The translations under genes were made by a program, and so were the position numbers. This document shows, piece after piece, positions 42,534 through 50,276 of a stretch of 64,000 nucleotides of DNA. The number at the start of each line of letters is the position of its first letter. Positions within the stretch are counted from its first letter, which is position 1. The notes below the pieces were generated by a model. It made no database searches and was not told the DNA's origin. It saw only the letters and a program-made list of their open reading frames with translations. The DNA comes from Marinovum sp034669705 (GTDB lineage: Bacteria > Pseudomonadota > Alphaproteobacteria > Rhodobacterales > Rhodobacteraceae), in contig NZ_JAXMOR010000023.1 of NCBI RefSeq assembly GCF_034669705.1, positions 1-64,000 of the forward strand, given 5' to 3'.

Positions 42534-43412
42534 TCAGGTCCTCTTGCGGGGGTCGACGATGTCGCGCAACCCGTCGCCCAGAAGGTTGAAGGTAAAGACC
42601 GCCAGCATCAGCCAGAGACCGGGGAACAGCGCCAGCCACCACTCGCCGGAGACGATGTAATTCGCCCCCTCGGCCACCATGATGCCCCATTCCGGGGTCG
42701 GCGGGCGCACGCCGAGGCCGATGAACGACAGACCGGCGGCATTGAGGATTGCCCAGCCGAGGTTGAGCGAGACCTGCACCATCATCGGCGGCAGCGCGTT
42801 GGGGAAGATGTGCACCGCCAGCACCCTCAGGTCGGAGTTGCCCGCCAGTTTCGCGGCCTGGGCAAAGCCCGCGTAGCGGCGGATGTTGACCTCGGCCCGC
42901 ACCAGACGGGCGTAGAACGGGATGTTGATGATCGCGGTGGCGATGATGATGTTCTCGACCGTGTTGCCAAGTGCCGCCACCACGCCCATCGCCAGCACGA
43001 AGAGCGGGAAGGCCATGATGGTATCGAGCAGGCGGTTCAGCACCGCGTCGATCCAGCCGCCCCAGTAGCCGGCGATGGAGCCCAGCACCGAGCCCAGCAT
43101 GAAGCTGATCGCCACGGCCGCGACCGAGATCGTCAGGTCGAGCCGCGTCGCCACGATCACCCGGCTGAACACGTCGCGCCCGAGGCTGTCGGTGCCGAAC
43201 CAGTGGTCCCGGCTCGGCGGCTCCAGCGCGCGGGGCGCATCGGTGGCCAGCGGGTCATAGGGCACCAGCGCCGGGCCGAAGAGCGCGCAGCCCACGAAGA
43301 AGGCGAGCATGGCAAAGGCCAGCAGCGTCACCGGGTTGCCCCTGAGCACATAGGCGATATGGCCCAGCGTGGTGTCGCCCTTGCGCGGCGGGGCGAGGGA
43401 GGTATCGGTCAT
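42534..43412 (-). CDS. Peptide-type ABC importer permease, DppC family
   Basis: This 292-residue inner-membrane permease has the DppC segment DHWFGTDSLGRDVFSRV, six predicted helices and the EAA-type loop SFIGLGVRPPTPEWGIM, and ends DPRKRT. It pairs with the DppB-type permease whose stop lies directly before its start. The operon order is binding protein, B, C, double ATPase, allophanate hydrolase. Confidence 0.92.
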   Translation of the reverse strand: MTDTSLAPPRKGDTTLGHIAYVLRGNPVTLLAFAMLAFFVGCALFGPALVPYDPLATDAPRALEPPSRDHWFGTDSLGRDVFSRVIVATRLDLTISVAAVAISFMLGSVLGSIAGYWGGWIDAVLNRLLDTIMAFPLFVLAMGVVAALGNTVENIIIATAIINIPFYARLVRAEVNIRRYAGFAQAAKLAGNSDLRVLAVHIFPNALPPMMVQVSLNLGWAILNAAGLSFIGLGVRPPTPEWGIMVAEGANYIVSGEWWLALFPGLWLMLAVFTFNLLGDGLRDIVDPRKRT

Positions 43413-44429
43413 TCAGGACACTCCGATCCGCGGGTCGATCAGCGCATAGGCGATGTCGATCACCAGGTTGAGAGCCACGAAGAGCAGCGCCATCGCCAGC
43501 ACGAAGCCCTGCACCGCGGCATAGTCGGACACCACCAGCGCCTCGACCGCGTAAGAGCCGATGCCGGGCCAGGCAAAGACCTTCTCGACCAGCACGTTGG
43601 CGCCCAGGGTGAAGGAAAACACCATCCCCAGCGTCGTCACCACCGGCAAAAGCGCGTTGCGGAAGGCATAGGCATAGAGCACCTTGCCCCGCCCCAGACC
43701 AGCCGCCCGGGCGGTGCGGATGAAGTCAGACGACAGCGCCGTGAGCATCGCCGCCCGGGTCATCCGCGCGATCGGCGCCAGGGTGAAGAGCGCCAGCGTC
43801 GCCGCGGGCAGGATCAGCTGCTTCAGCGCGCCCAGCCAGGTAAACCAGTCGCCCGCCAGCGCAGCGTCGATCAGGTAGAAGCCGGTGACATGCGGCGGCG
43901 AAAGATAGATGAAATCCAGCCGCCCGAGTGGCGACGGCGCCCAGCCGGCAAGGTAGTAGAAGACATAGATCAGCACGATGCCGGTAAAGAACGTGGGCAT
44001 CGACACCCCCGCCGTCACCAGCACCCGGCAGAGGTGATCGACCCAGGTGCCGGGCCGCGTCGCCGCGAGAATGCCCAAGGGGATGGCGATGGCGCAGGAC
44101 AGCACCAGCGCCACCAGCGTCAGCTCCAGCGAGGCCGGCAGCCGCGCCGCGAGGTCGGCCGCCACCGGCTGACCGGTGGAAATCGCCTGACCGAGGTCGC
44201 CCCGCGCCAGATCGCCCAGGTAGAGGAAGAACTGCTGGATCAGCGGCTTGTCGAGGCCCAGCGCCTCGCGCACCTCGGCGATCGAGGCGGCGTCGGCGGC
44301 GGGCCCGGCGAAATAGGCCGCCGGGTCGCCGGGCAGCGCGCGGGTCAGCAGGAACGAGATCACCACCACCCCCGCCACCACCGGCAGCGCCTGGGCCACC
44401 CGGCCCAGGATCATCCGTGCCCGTGCCAT
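43413..44429 (-). CDS. Peptide-type ABC importer permease, DppB family
   Basis: This 338-residue inner-membrane permease has FLLTRALPGDPAAYF after the first helix, EALGLDKPLIQQFFLYL, GDLGQAIS and a C-terminal DPRIGVS. It has six predicted helices. Its ATG shares one base with the stop of the binding-protein gene (44,429). Together with DppC it forms the pore of the importer linked to allophanate hydrolase. Confidence 0.92.
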   Translation of the reverse strand: MARARMILGRVAQALPVVAGVVVISFLLTRALPGDPAAYFAGPAADAASIAEVREALGLDKPLIQQFFLYLGDLARGDLGQAISTGQPVAADLAARLPASLELTLVALVLSCAIAIPLGILAATRPGTWVDHLCRVLVTAGVSMPTFFTGIVLIYVFYYLAGWAPSPLGRLDFIYLSPPHVTGFYLIDAALAGDWFTWLGALKQLILPAATLALFTLAPIARMTRAAMLTALSSDFIRTARAAGLGRGKVLYAYAFRNALLPVVTTLGMVFSFTLGANVLVEKVFAWPGIGSYAVEALVVSDYAAVQGFVLAMALLFVALNLVIDIAYALIDPRIGVS

Positions 44430-46051
44430 CAGACCGAAGCCGAGGTCAGCGGCCGCACGTCAAGCTGACGGTGGAACCAAAACTCGTAATCGCTCGCGCC
44501 GTTCATCGCCACGTTCAGTGCCGGCTGCCACAGCGGGATGCGCGGCAGGTCCTCGAAGGCGATCTCGAACAGCCGCTTGATCTTGGGTGCATACTCGGGC
44601 GCCTCCATCGACATGTGCAGCGTCTCGTCGACCAGCGTCTCGACCTCGTTGTTGAGGTAGTTGGACGAGTTGAACAGATGGCCGTGCTTGTAGGCCCAGA
44701 AGAAGTAGTAATCCGGCGTGTTCAGCCAGCCGCCGAAGTTCTCGAGGTGCAGCGGCAGGCGCTTGTCGACCAGTGCTGCGGTGCGCCAGTTGGCACCGGG
44801 GATCTTCTCGATCTGGGTCTTGATGCCGATCTCGGCGAAGGCCTCCTGCATCAACAGCGCGGTCGGCTCCATCCAGTCGGCAAGGTCGAGGCTGATCGAC
44901 AGCGGCACCTCGAAGCCGCCGGCATGGCCCGAGGCGGCCATCAGCTCCTTGGCCTTGGCCATATCCGTCATGTAGGGCGACTTGCGCGGCCAGGCAGTGT
45001 CGGTGATCTCGGCCTCACCGCCCCACATCGGCGCGCCGCGGCCATAGGCGGCGGTCTGGAAAATCGCTTCGTAGGGGATCGCATGGGCCAGCGCCTTGCG
45101 CACGTTGGCATCCTGAAACGGCTCGAATTTGGTGTTCGGGCAGAGGCAGTGGATGCAGTTCTCGATCGGCGTCGAATAGACCTCGACCCCCTCCTTGGCA
45201 TCCAGCTCGGCGGCGTCCTTGTTGGGAATGTCGAACGACATCTGCACATCGCCGCGCTCGATCAGCGCCCGCCGGGTGGCCGGGCTCGGCACCTCGCGCA
45301 GGATCACCCGGCTGAAGGCCGGCAGCGGCCCGCCGGTCCAGGCGTCATTGCGCTCGTAGACCAGCTGCTGGCCCTGCTGCCAGGCGGCAACCTTGTAGGC
45401 GCCCGAGCCTGCGGGCGTGGTGTGCAGGTATTCCATCGCCCAGGGGTCGGCCTCGGTAGCATGGGCCTTGGCGACCTCGGCGTTGATGATGAAGGGCACC
45501 GGCACCGCGAGGTCCGGCAGGGTGAGCTTGGAGGGCCGGTCGAGGGTGATCACGAAGGTCGACTCGTCCACAGCCGCGAACTGGTCCGGGCGCTCGAGCC
45601 CGCCGGCCTTCATCTGCACCGTCGGGAAACCACCGACCGACACGGCCCGGTCGAACGACCATTTCACGTCCTCGGCGGTCACCTTGCGGCCATCCCAGAA
45701 GGTGGCCTCGGGGTTGAGCGTGAAGGTCATGGTCATGCCATCGTCGGAGATCTCCCAGCTTTCGGCCAGTTCCGGCACGATCACCGAATAGTCATAGGAC
45801 AGCCCGCCCCCCGGCGCCGGCTTGGTGCCGAAGCTGACCAGCCGGTCATAGGCGTTGACCGCCACCTGATAGGACGCGCGGTTGGTGCCGGTGCGGTGCA
45901 GGTCGAGCGAGTTGATCGTCTGGCCGGTGACCACGACCAGCGTGTCGCCGGTGGCGGCATGGGCCGGCAGCGCCTTGAGAAAGGGCAGCATCGCGGCGCC
46001 GATCGTGCCGCCGGTCAGTTTCAGAAAGTCTCTGCGAGAGGAAGGTGCCAT
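44429..46051 (-). CDS. Peptide-type ABC substrate-binding protein with Tat signal
   Basis: This 540-residue family-5 binding protein begins with a twin-arginine signal (SSRRDFLKLTGG, cleavage after PAHA), so it is exported folded, unlike the Sec-type binding proteins elsewhere in the window. The mature part has FTLNPEATFWDGRKVTAEDVKWSFDR, seen as TFWDGRKVTAEDVKWSFDR. It should feed DppB/C encoded downstream. It is divergent from a LysR gene. Given the allophanate hydrolase at the operon end, the ligand may be a ureide or N-rich heterocycle rather than a peptide, but that is inference. Confidence 0.91.
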   Translation of the reverse strand: MAPSSRRDFLKLTGGTIGAAMLPFLKALPAHAATGDTLVVVTGQTINSLDLHRTGTNRASYQVAVNAYDRLVSFGTKPAPGGGLSYDYSVIVPELAESWEISDDGMTMTFTLNPEATFWDGRKVTAEDVKWSFDRAVSVGGFPTVQMKAGGLERPDQFAAVDESTFVITLDRPSKLTLPDLAVPVPFIINAEVAKAHATEADPWAMEYLHTTPAGSGAYKVAAWQQGQQLVYERNDAWTGGPLPAFSRVILREVPSPATRRALIERGDVQMSFDIPNKDAAELDAKEGVEVYSTPIENCIHCLCPNTKFEPFQDANVRKALAHAIPYEAIFQTAAYGRGAPMWGGEAEITDTAWPRKSPYMTDMAKAKELMAASGHAGGFEVPLSISLDLADWMEPTALLMQEAFAEIGIKTQIEKIPGANWRTAALVDKRLPLHLENFGGWLNTPDYYFFWAYKHGHLFNSSNYLNNEVETLVDETLHMSMEAPEYAPKIKRLFEIAFEDLPRIPLWQPALNVAMNGASDYEFWFHRQLDVRPLTSASV

Positions 46052-46104
46052 TGGGGGAAGCCTTTCGGATGAGGGAAGGGGCGTTTGGCCACAACTTCGC
46101 TCTC

Positions 46105-46155
46105 CCATGCGCTGCAAACAACTGTTAAGAACGCACACATCCGCTGCAAGAAACG
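46105..46155. promoter_or_regulatory. Direct repeats between importer operon and LysR gene
   Basis: CGCTGCAA occurs at 46110-46117 and 46142-46149, 32 bp apart (three helical turns), inside the 113-bp divergent spacer. The LysR protein encoded at 46,165 is the natural candidate to bind, although no classic T-N11-A palindrome is obvious. Confidence 0.35.
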
Positions 46156-46164
46156 CAACACTCC

Positions 46165-47070
46165 ATGCGACACCTCCTCATCTACGACATGATCGAAGCG
46201 GTCCACCGCTCGGGCTCGATCCGCAAGGCGGCGGAGGATACCAATATCACCGCCTCGGCGCTGAACCGGCGCATTCAGGCCTTCGAGCAGGAATTCGGCT
46301 CGGAAATCTTCGAGCGTCTGCCACGCGGCATGCGGCTCAACCCGGCGGGCGAGCTGCTGCTGCACCACATTCGCAGCCAGCGGCAGGATCTCGCGCGGGT
46401 CAACTCGCAGGTCGCCGACCTCTCGGGCAAGCGCCGGGGGCACGTCAAGATCGCCTGTTCGCAGGCGCTGCTGCCGTATTTCCTGCCGCGCCAGATCTCG
46501 GACTATCGCACCGGGTTTCCCGGCGTGACCTTTGCCGTCAACGTCCGCGACCGGATTCAGGCCGAGCGCGATCTGGTCAACTTCGAGAGCGATCTGGCGC
46601 TGGTGTTCGAGCCGGCGCATATGGTGGATTTCGAGGTGCTGCACGCGGTGACCCAGCCGATAATGGCGATCATGTCGCGTGACCATCCGCTGGCGCAACG
46701 GTCCGAGCTGCGGCTGCGCGACTGTCTCGACTATGACCTCGTCCTGCCCGGCCCGCATTACGGCGTGCGCGCCTTGCTGGACCGGGCGGCGCAGCGCCTC
46801 GGCCGGCGGCTCGAACCGGTGATCGAGACCGAGAGTTTCGAGATGGTGCGCCATGCCGCGGCCTTTGGCCAGTCGATCGGCTTTCAGCTGCCGGTGGGTC
46901 TGAGCGCGGTGGCGCGGCCCGAGCTGGCCTATGTGCGGATCTCGGCGCGCGACATTGCCGGCGGCGAGCTGCTGCTTGGCCACCTGCGCGGCCGCACCCT
47001 GCCGGTGGCGGCGCTGAAGTTTGCCCAGCAGCTCGCCAAGGCGCTTGATGCGGTGACCGTGCCGGCCTGA
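46165..47070 (+). CDS. LysR-family transcriptional regulator
   Basis: This 301-residue regulator has a winged helix at residues 1-65 (SGSIRKAAEDTNITASALNRRIQAFEQEFG, seen as ITASALNRRIQAFEQEFGS) and a two-lobed effector domain starting at about 90 (GHVKIACSQALLPYFLP). It ends VTVPA. It is divergent from the binding-protein/allophanate-hydrolase operon and probably activates it in response to the imported compound or a breakdown product. It is intact, unlike the LysR fragment at 10,595. Confidence 0.92.
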   Translation: MRHLLIYDMIEAVHRSGSIRKAAEDTNITASALNRRIQAFEQEFGSEIFERLPRGMRLNPAGELLLHHIRSQRQDLARVNSQVADLSGKRRGHVKIACSQALLPYFLPRQISDYRTGFPGVTFAVNVRDRIQAERDLVNFESDLALVFEPAHMVDFEVLHAVTQPIMAIMSRDHPLAQRSELRLRDCLDYDLVLPGPHYGVRALLDRAAQRLGRRLEPVIETESFEMVRHAAAFGQSIGFQLPVGLSAVARPELAYVRISARDIAGGELLLGHLRGRTLPVAALKFAQQLAKALDAVTVPA

Positions 47071-47108
47071 GCGGACCGGGCCGCCCCCGAGGCGCAGGCG
47101 CCCGTGGG

Positions 47109-47822
47109 TCAGACCCCGGCGGCGGGCGCATCCTCGGTGGAAACCGTCGCTTTGTGATCGGGGCGCCCGAGCCCCTGCCCCGGCGGCGCGACGAGTGCCC
47201 GCGCCAGATGCGCCGAGGCGGTGACGCCGTCGACCAGCACCGGGCCGGACCGCGTGGACAGACCCGGCCGCAGCCGGGCCATGCCGGCGCAGCCCAGCAC
47301 CACGGCCCCTGCCCCGGCGGTCTGCGCCTCGGCGATGCGTGCGGCCAGCCGGCGCTCGACCGCCGGCCCGCCCGCCTCGACCTCCAGCACCGCAAGCCCG
47401 GAGGCCAGCACTCCGACACAGGCCCCGGCATGGCCATAGGCCTGCACATTGGCCTCGATCACCGGCACCGAGACGTCGAGCGTCGTCACCACGCCGAAGC
47501 GGCCGTAAAGCGCCGCCAGCGCCATCGCCGCCTGCCCGAGACCCAGCACCGGGCAATGCGCCGCGTGCCGCAGGCGGGCCAGTCCGGTATCGTCGAAACA
47601 GCCGATGACGATGGCCTGGACACCAGCGTTGCGCGCCTCCGGCAGCAGCGCCAGCAGCCCGCCGACCGCCGCCGCGCCATCCTCGGGCCCTTGGATCGCC
47701 GGCGGGCCGCTGGCGTTGGTCCAGCCCTGCACATCGGCCCCGGGCAGCGCCGCCCGCGCGACCGAGACCATGCTGTCGGTCATTGCCGTGGTGGAATTGG
47801 GGTTGAGGTAGAGCAGGCGCAC
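47109..47822 (-). CDS. Aspartate/glutamate/hydantoin racemase family protein
   Basis: This 237-residue protein begins LYLNPNSTTAMTDSM, the family's substrate-site opening, and has the two catalytic cysteines in IVIGCFDDTGL and VVLGCAGMARL. The family includes hydantoin racemase and allantoin racemase, which interconvert enantiomers so that a stereospecific hydrolase can act. It is the last gene of the operon that starts at 56,641, 3 bp after the deaminase gene. A hydantoinase is encoded far away at 26,772, so the partner may be one of the two amidohydrolases in this same operon. Confidence 0.87.
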   Translation of the reverse strand: MRLLYLNPNSTTAMTDSMVSVARAALPGADVQGWTNASGPPAIQGPEDGAAAVGGLLALLPEARNAGVQAIVIGCFDDTGLARLRHAAHCPVLGLGQAAMALAALYGRFGVVTTLDVSVPVIEANVQAYGHAGACVGVLASGLAVLEVEAGGPAVERRLAARIAEAQTAGAGAVVLGCAGMARLRPGLSTRSGPVLVDGVTASAHLARALVAPPGQGLGRPDHKATVSTEDAPAAGV

Positions 47823-47825
47823 CGG

Positions 47826-48323
47826 TCAGACCCGGGACCGGGCGAGCGCGGCCCAGTCCCGCAGGATCTGCGTGGCCTCGGCGTCCATGTGCTGTTCCGA
47901 GGGCATCATCCGCTCAGAGACCGCGTGGCCGCATTCATGGGTCAGCCGGTCGACATCCACCGGAAAGCGCGCAGCCTCTGGCAGATCGGCAATCGCGGCC
48001 CCGGCCTGCGCCATGTCGGCGGCGTAATAGAGCGCCGTGATGCCGGCGATGTTCATCGCCGCCACGCAGAGCGCGCAGGGCTCGCAACTGGAATAGAGCG
48101 CGCAGCCGCGCAGATCGACGGTTTCCAGATTGCGGCAGGCATCGCGGATTGCTTCGGTCTCGCCATGCGAGGTCGGGTCGTGGTTCATCACCGAGCGGTT
48201 GATGCCCTCGCCGACGATCCTGCCGTCCCTGACGATCACCGCGCCGAAGGGCTCGGTGCCGGGGGTGTCGAGCGCCTGCGCCGAGATCTCGATGGCGCGG
48301 CGCAGGAAGATTTCATTGTACAT
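47826..48323 (-). CDS. Zinc-dependent nucleoside/guanine-type deaminase
   Basis: This 165-residue enzyme of the cytidine/deoxycytidylate deaminase fold has the zinc motif HGETEAI (catalytic Glu next to the zinc His) and SSCEPCALC (two zinc Cys), preceded by PFGAVIVRDG and NRSVMNHDPTSHGE. Guanine deaminase and TadA-like proteins share this layout; the C-terminus (EQHMDAEATQILRDW) fits the guanine-deaminase side. It should remove an amino group from an imported N-heterocycle. The ATG at 48,323 lies 11 bp inside the ATPase gene, and longer frames are not credible. Confidence 0.86.
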   Translation of the reverse strand: MYNEIFLRRAIEISAQALDTPGTEPFGAVIVRDGRIVGEGINRSVMNHDPTSHGETEAIRDACRNLETVDLRGCALYSSCEPCALCVAAMNIAGITALYYAADMAQAGAAIADLPEAARFPVDVDRLTHECGHAVSERMMPSEQHMDAEATQILRDWAALARSRV

Positions 48324-49287
48324 CGGGGGTTCCTTCTTCGGCCGCGAAACAGGCAACGCGGCGGTTGTGGACATGGGCGCGGCGCTGCGGGCGCTCGGAT
48401 GTGCAGCGGTCAAAGGCCAGCGGGCAGCGCGGGTGAAAGCTGCAGCCAGAGGGCGGCGAGACCGGCGAGGGCACCTCGCCCCCCATCGGGGTGCGGTCGC
48501 GTTGCGGCGCTTCGAGATCAGGGATCGTCTCGAGCAGCAGGCGGGTGTAGGGGTGGAGCGGGTTGGCAAAGAGATCGGCGGTCGGCTGGATCTCGACGAT
48601 GCGGCCAAGGTACATCACCGCGATCACATCGGCCATGTGGCGCACCACGCTCAGATCGTGGCTGATGAAGAGATAGGTCAGCTCCATCTGCTTTTGCAGC
48701 CGTTTCATCAGGTTGAGCACCTGCGCCTGCACCGAGACATCCAGCGCCGAGGTCGGCTCGTCACAGACCAGAAACTCCGGCTCGCCGGCCAGCGCCCGGG
48801 CGATGGAGATCCGCTGCCGCTGGCCGCCGGAGAACTCATGCGGGAACTTCAGCCCGTCGGCCGCCGCCAGCCCCACGGTGCGCAACAGCTCGTCGACCCG
48901 GGCCGAGACCTCGGCCTCGGGCGTGTCGGGCTTCAGCGTGCGCAGCGGCTCAGCGATGATCCGGGCGACGCGCCAGCGCGGGTTGAGGCTGGCAAACGGG
49001 TCCTGAAAGATCATCTGCAGCCGGTCGCGGTCGCCGTTGAAGGTGATCTTGCCGCCCGACGGCGCATGCAGCCCGGTGACCAGCTTGGCAATCGTGCTCT
49101 TGCCGCAGCCGCTCTCGCCCACCAGCGCGAGGGTCTGGCCGCGCTGGATGATGAAATCGACCCCATCGACGGCACGCAGGGTTTTGCGCGGCTTGCGCTC
49201 GATCACCCGGTTGAGCCAAGGGGCGGAGACGTCGAAGCGGCGTTCCAGCGCATCGACCTCGAGGATGGCATTGGGGCGGAGGATCAT
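48313..49287 (-). CDS. Peptide-type ABC importer ATPase, OppF/DppF family
   Basis: This 324-residue ATPase has Walker A GESGCGKST, signature FSGGQRQR, Walker B FLVCDEPTSALD and a Cys-rich C-terminal extension with GCSFHPRCP. It overlaps the DppD-type gene by ATGA and the deaminase gene by 11 bp. It is part of the third peptide-type importer of the window (binding protein at 55,064, permeases at 52,896 and 53,875). Confidence 0.92.
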   Translation of the reverse strand: MILRPNAILEVDALERRFDVSAPWLNRVIERKPRKTLRAVDGVDFIIQRGQTLALVGESGCGKSTIAKLVTGLHAPSGGKITFNGDRDRLQMIFQDPFASLNPRWRVARIIAEPLRTLKPDTPEAEVSARVDELLRTVGLAAADGLKFPHEFSGGQRQRISIARALAGEPEFLVCDEPTSALDVSVQAQVLNLMKRLQKQMELTYLFISHDLSVVRHMADVIAVMYLGRIVEIQPTADLFANPLHPYTRLLLETIPDLEAPQRDRTPMGGEVPSPVSPPSGCSFHPRCPLAFDRCTSERPQRRAHVHNRRVACFAAEEGTPDVQ

Positions 49288-50276
49288 GCGGCTTCTCCCT
49301 GTTCAACGGTGCCGGTCTGGGCCAGCCAGCAGGCGGCGCCGGTGGTCTCTTCGCGCGCGATCTTCGGCACCTCGGCGCGGCAGCGCGGCCCGGCGTGGGC
49401 ACAGCGCGGGTTGAAGGCGCAGCCCTGCGGGATCGCATTGAGGCGCGGCATCGAGCCGGGGATCATCTGCAGCTCTTCCACGTCCTTGCGCAGCGAGGGG
49501 ATCGAGCCCATCAGCCCGGTGGTATAGGGGTGGCGCGGACGGCGCACGAGGTCATCGACGCTGCCGATCTCGGCCAGCCGCCCGGCGTACATCACCGCCA
49601 CCCGGTCGGCGGTCTCGGCGATCACCCCCATGTCGTGGGTCACCAGCATCACCGCCGTGCCGCGCTCGCGGCAGAGCCGTTTCAGCAGCGCGGTGATCTG
49701 CGCCTGAATGGACACATCGAGCGCGGTTGTCGGCTCATCCGCCACGATCAGCTCCGGCTCGGCGCAGAGCGCCAGGGCGATCACGATCCGTTGCCGCATC
49801 CCGCCGGAGAACTGGTGCGGGTAGCTGTCGATGCGCTCTTCCACCGCCGGGATGCCGACCTCGCGCATCAGCTCCTTGGCGCGCTCGCGGGCGCGGGGCT
49901 TGTCGAGGTCGATGTGCAGGCGGATGGTCTCGACCAGCTGGTCGCCGACCCGGAACAGCGGGTTGAGCGAGGTCAGCGGGTCCTGGAAGATCGCGCCGAT
50001 GCGGCGGCCGCGCACGGCCTGCATGGCGCGGTCGTCGAGATTGTCGATCCGGTCGCCAGAAAGGTGAATGGTGCCGGCAGCGATCCGCCCCGGCGGCTCG
50101 AGCAGCCCGAGGATCGACATGCCGGTCATCGACTTGCCGGCGCCGGATTCACCGACCATGCCAAGGATCTCGCCGCGGCGGATTTGCAGCGAGATACCGT
50201 CGACGGCGGTCAGCACGCCCTTTCGGTTGGGAAATTCGACGCGCAGGTTCTGCACGTCGAGAACGACATCGCTCAT
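49284..50276 (-). CDS. Peptide-type ABC importer ATPase, OppD/DppD family
   Basis: This 330-residue ATPase has Walker A GESGAGKS, signature FSGGMRQR, Walker B LIVADEPTTALD and a C-terminal Cys-rich GCAFNPRCAHAG extension. It overlaps its neighbours by 4 bp on each side. Unusually, its gene is separated from the permease genes by two amidohydrolase genes in the same transcript, so the enzymes are interleaved with the importer. Confidence 0.92.
   Translation of the reverse strand: MSDVVLDVQNLRVEFPNRKGVLTAVDGISLQIRRGEILGMVGESGAGKSMTGMSILGLLEPPGRIAAGTIHLSGDRIDNLDDRAMQAVRGRRIGAIFQDPLTSLNPLFRVGDQLVETIRLHIDLDKPRARERAKELMREVGIPAVEERIDSYPHQFSGGMRQRIVIALALCAEPELIVADEPTTALDVSIQAQITALLKRLCRERGTAVMLVTHDMGVIAETADRVAVMYAGRLAEIGSVDDLVRRPRHPYTTGLMGSIPSLRKDVEELQMIPGSMPRLNAIPQGCAFNPRCAHAGPRCRAEVPKIAREETTGAACWLAQTGTVEQGEAA

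Noticed and set aside
38929..42660. Open plus-strand frame of more than 1,200 codons
   Set aside because: It runs antisense to allophanate hydrolase and the double ATPase, which have clear motifs. It is arginine- and histidine-rich, as expected for a shadow of GC-rich genes.
42810..44468. 552-codon plus-strand frame
   Set aside because: It is antisense to the DppC and DppB permease genes; its composition is that of a reverse-strand shadow.
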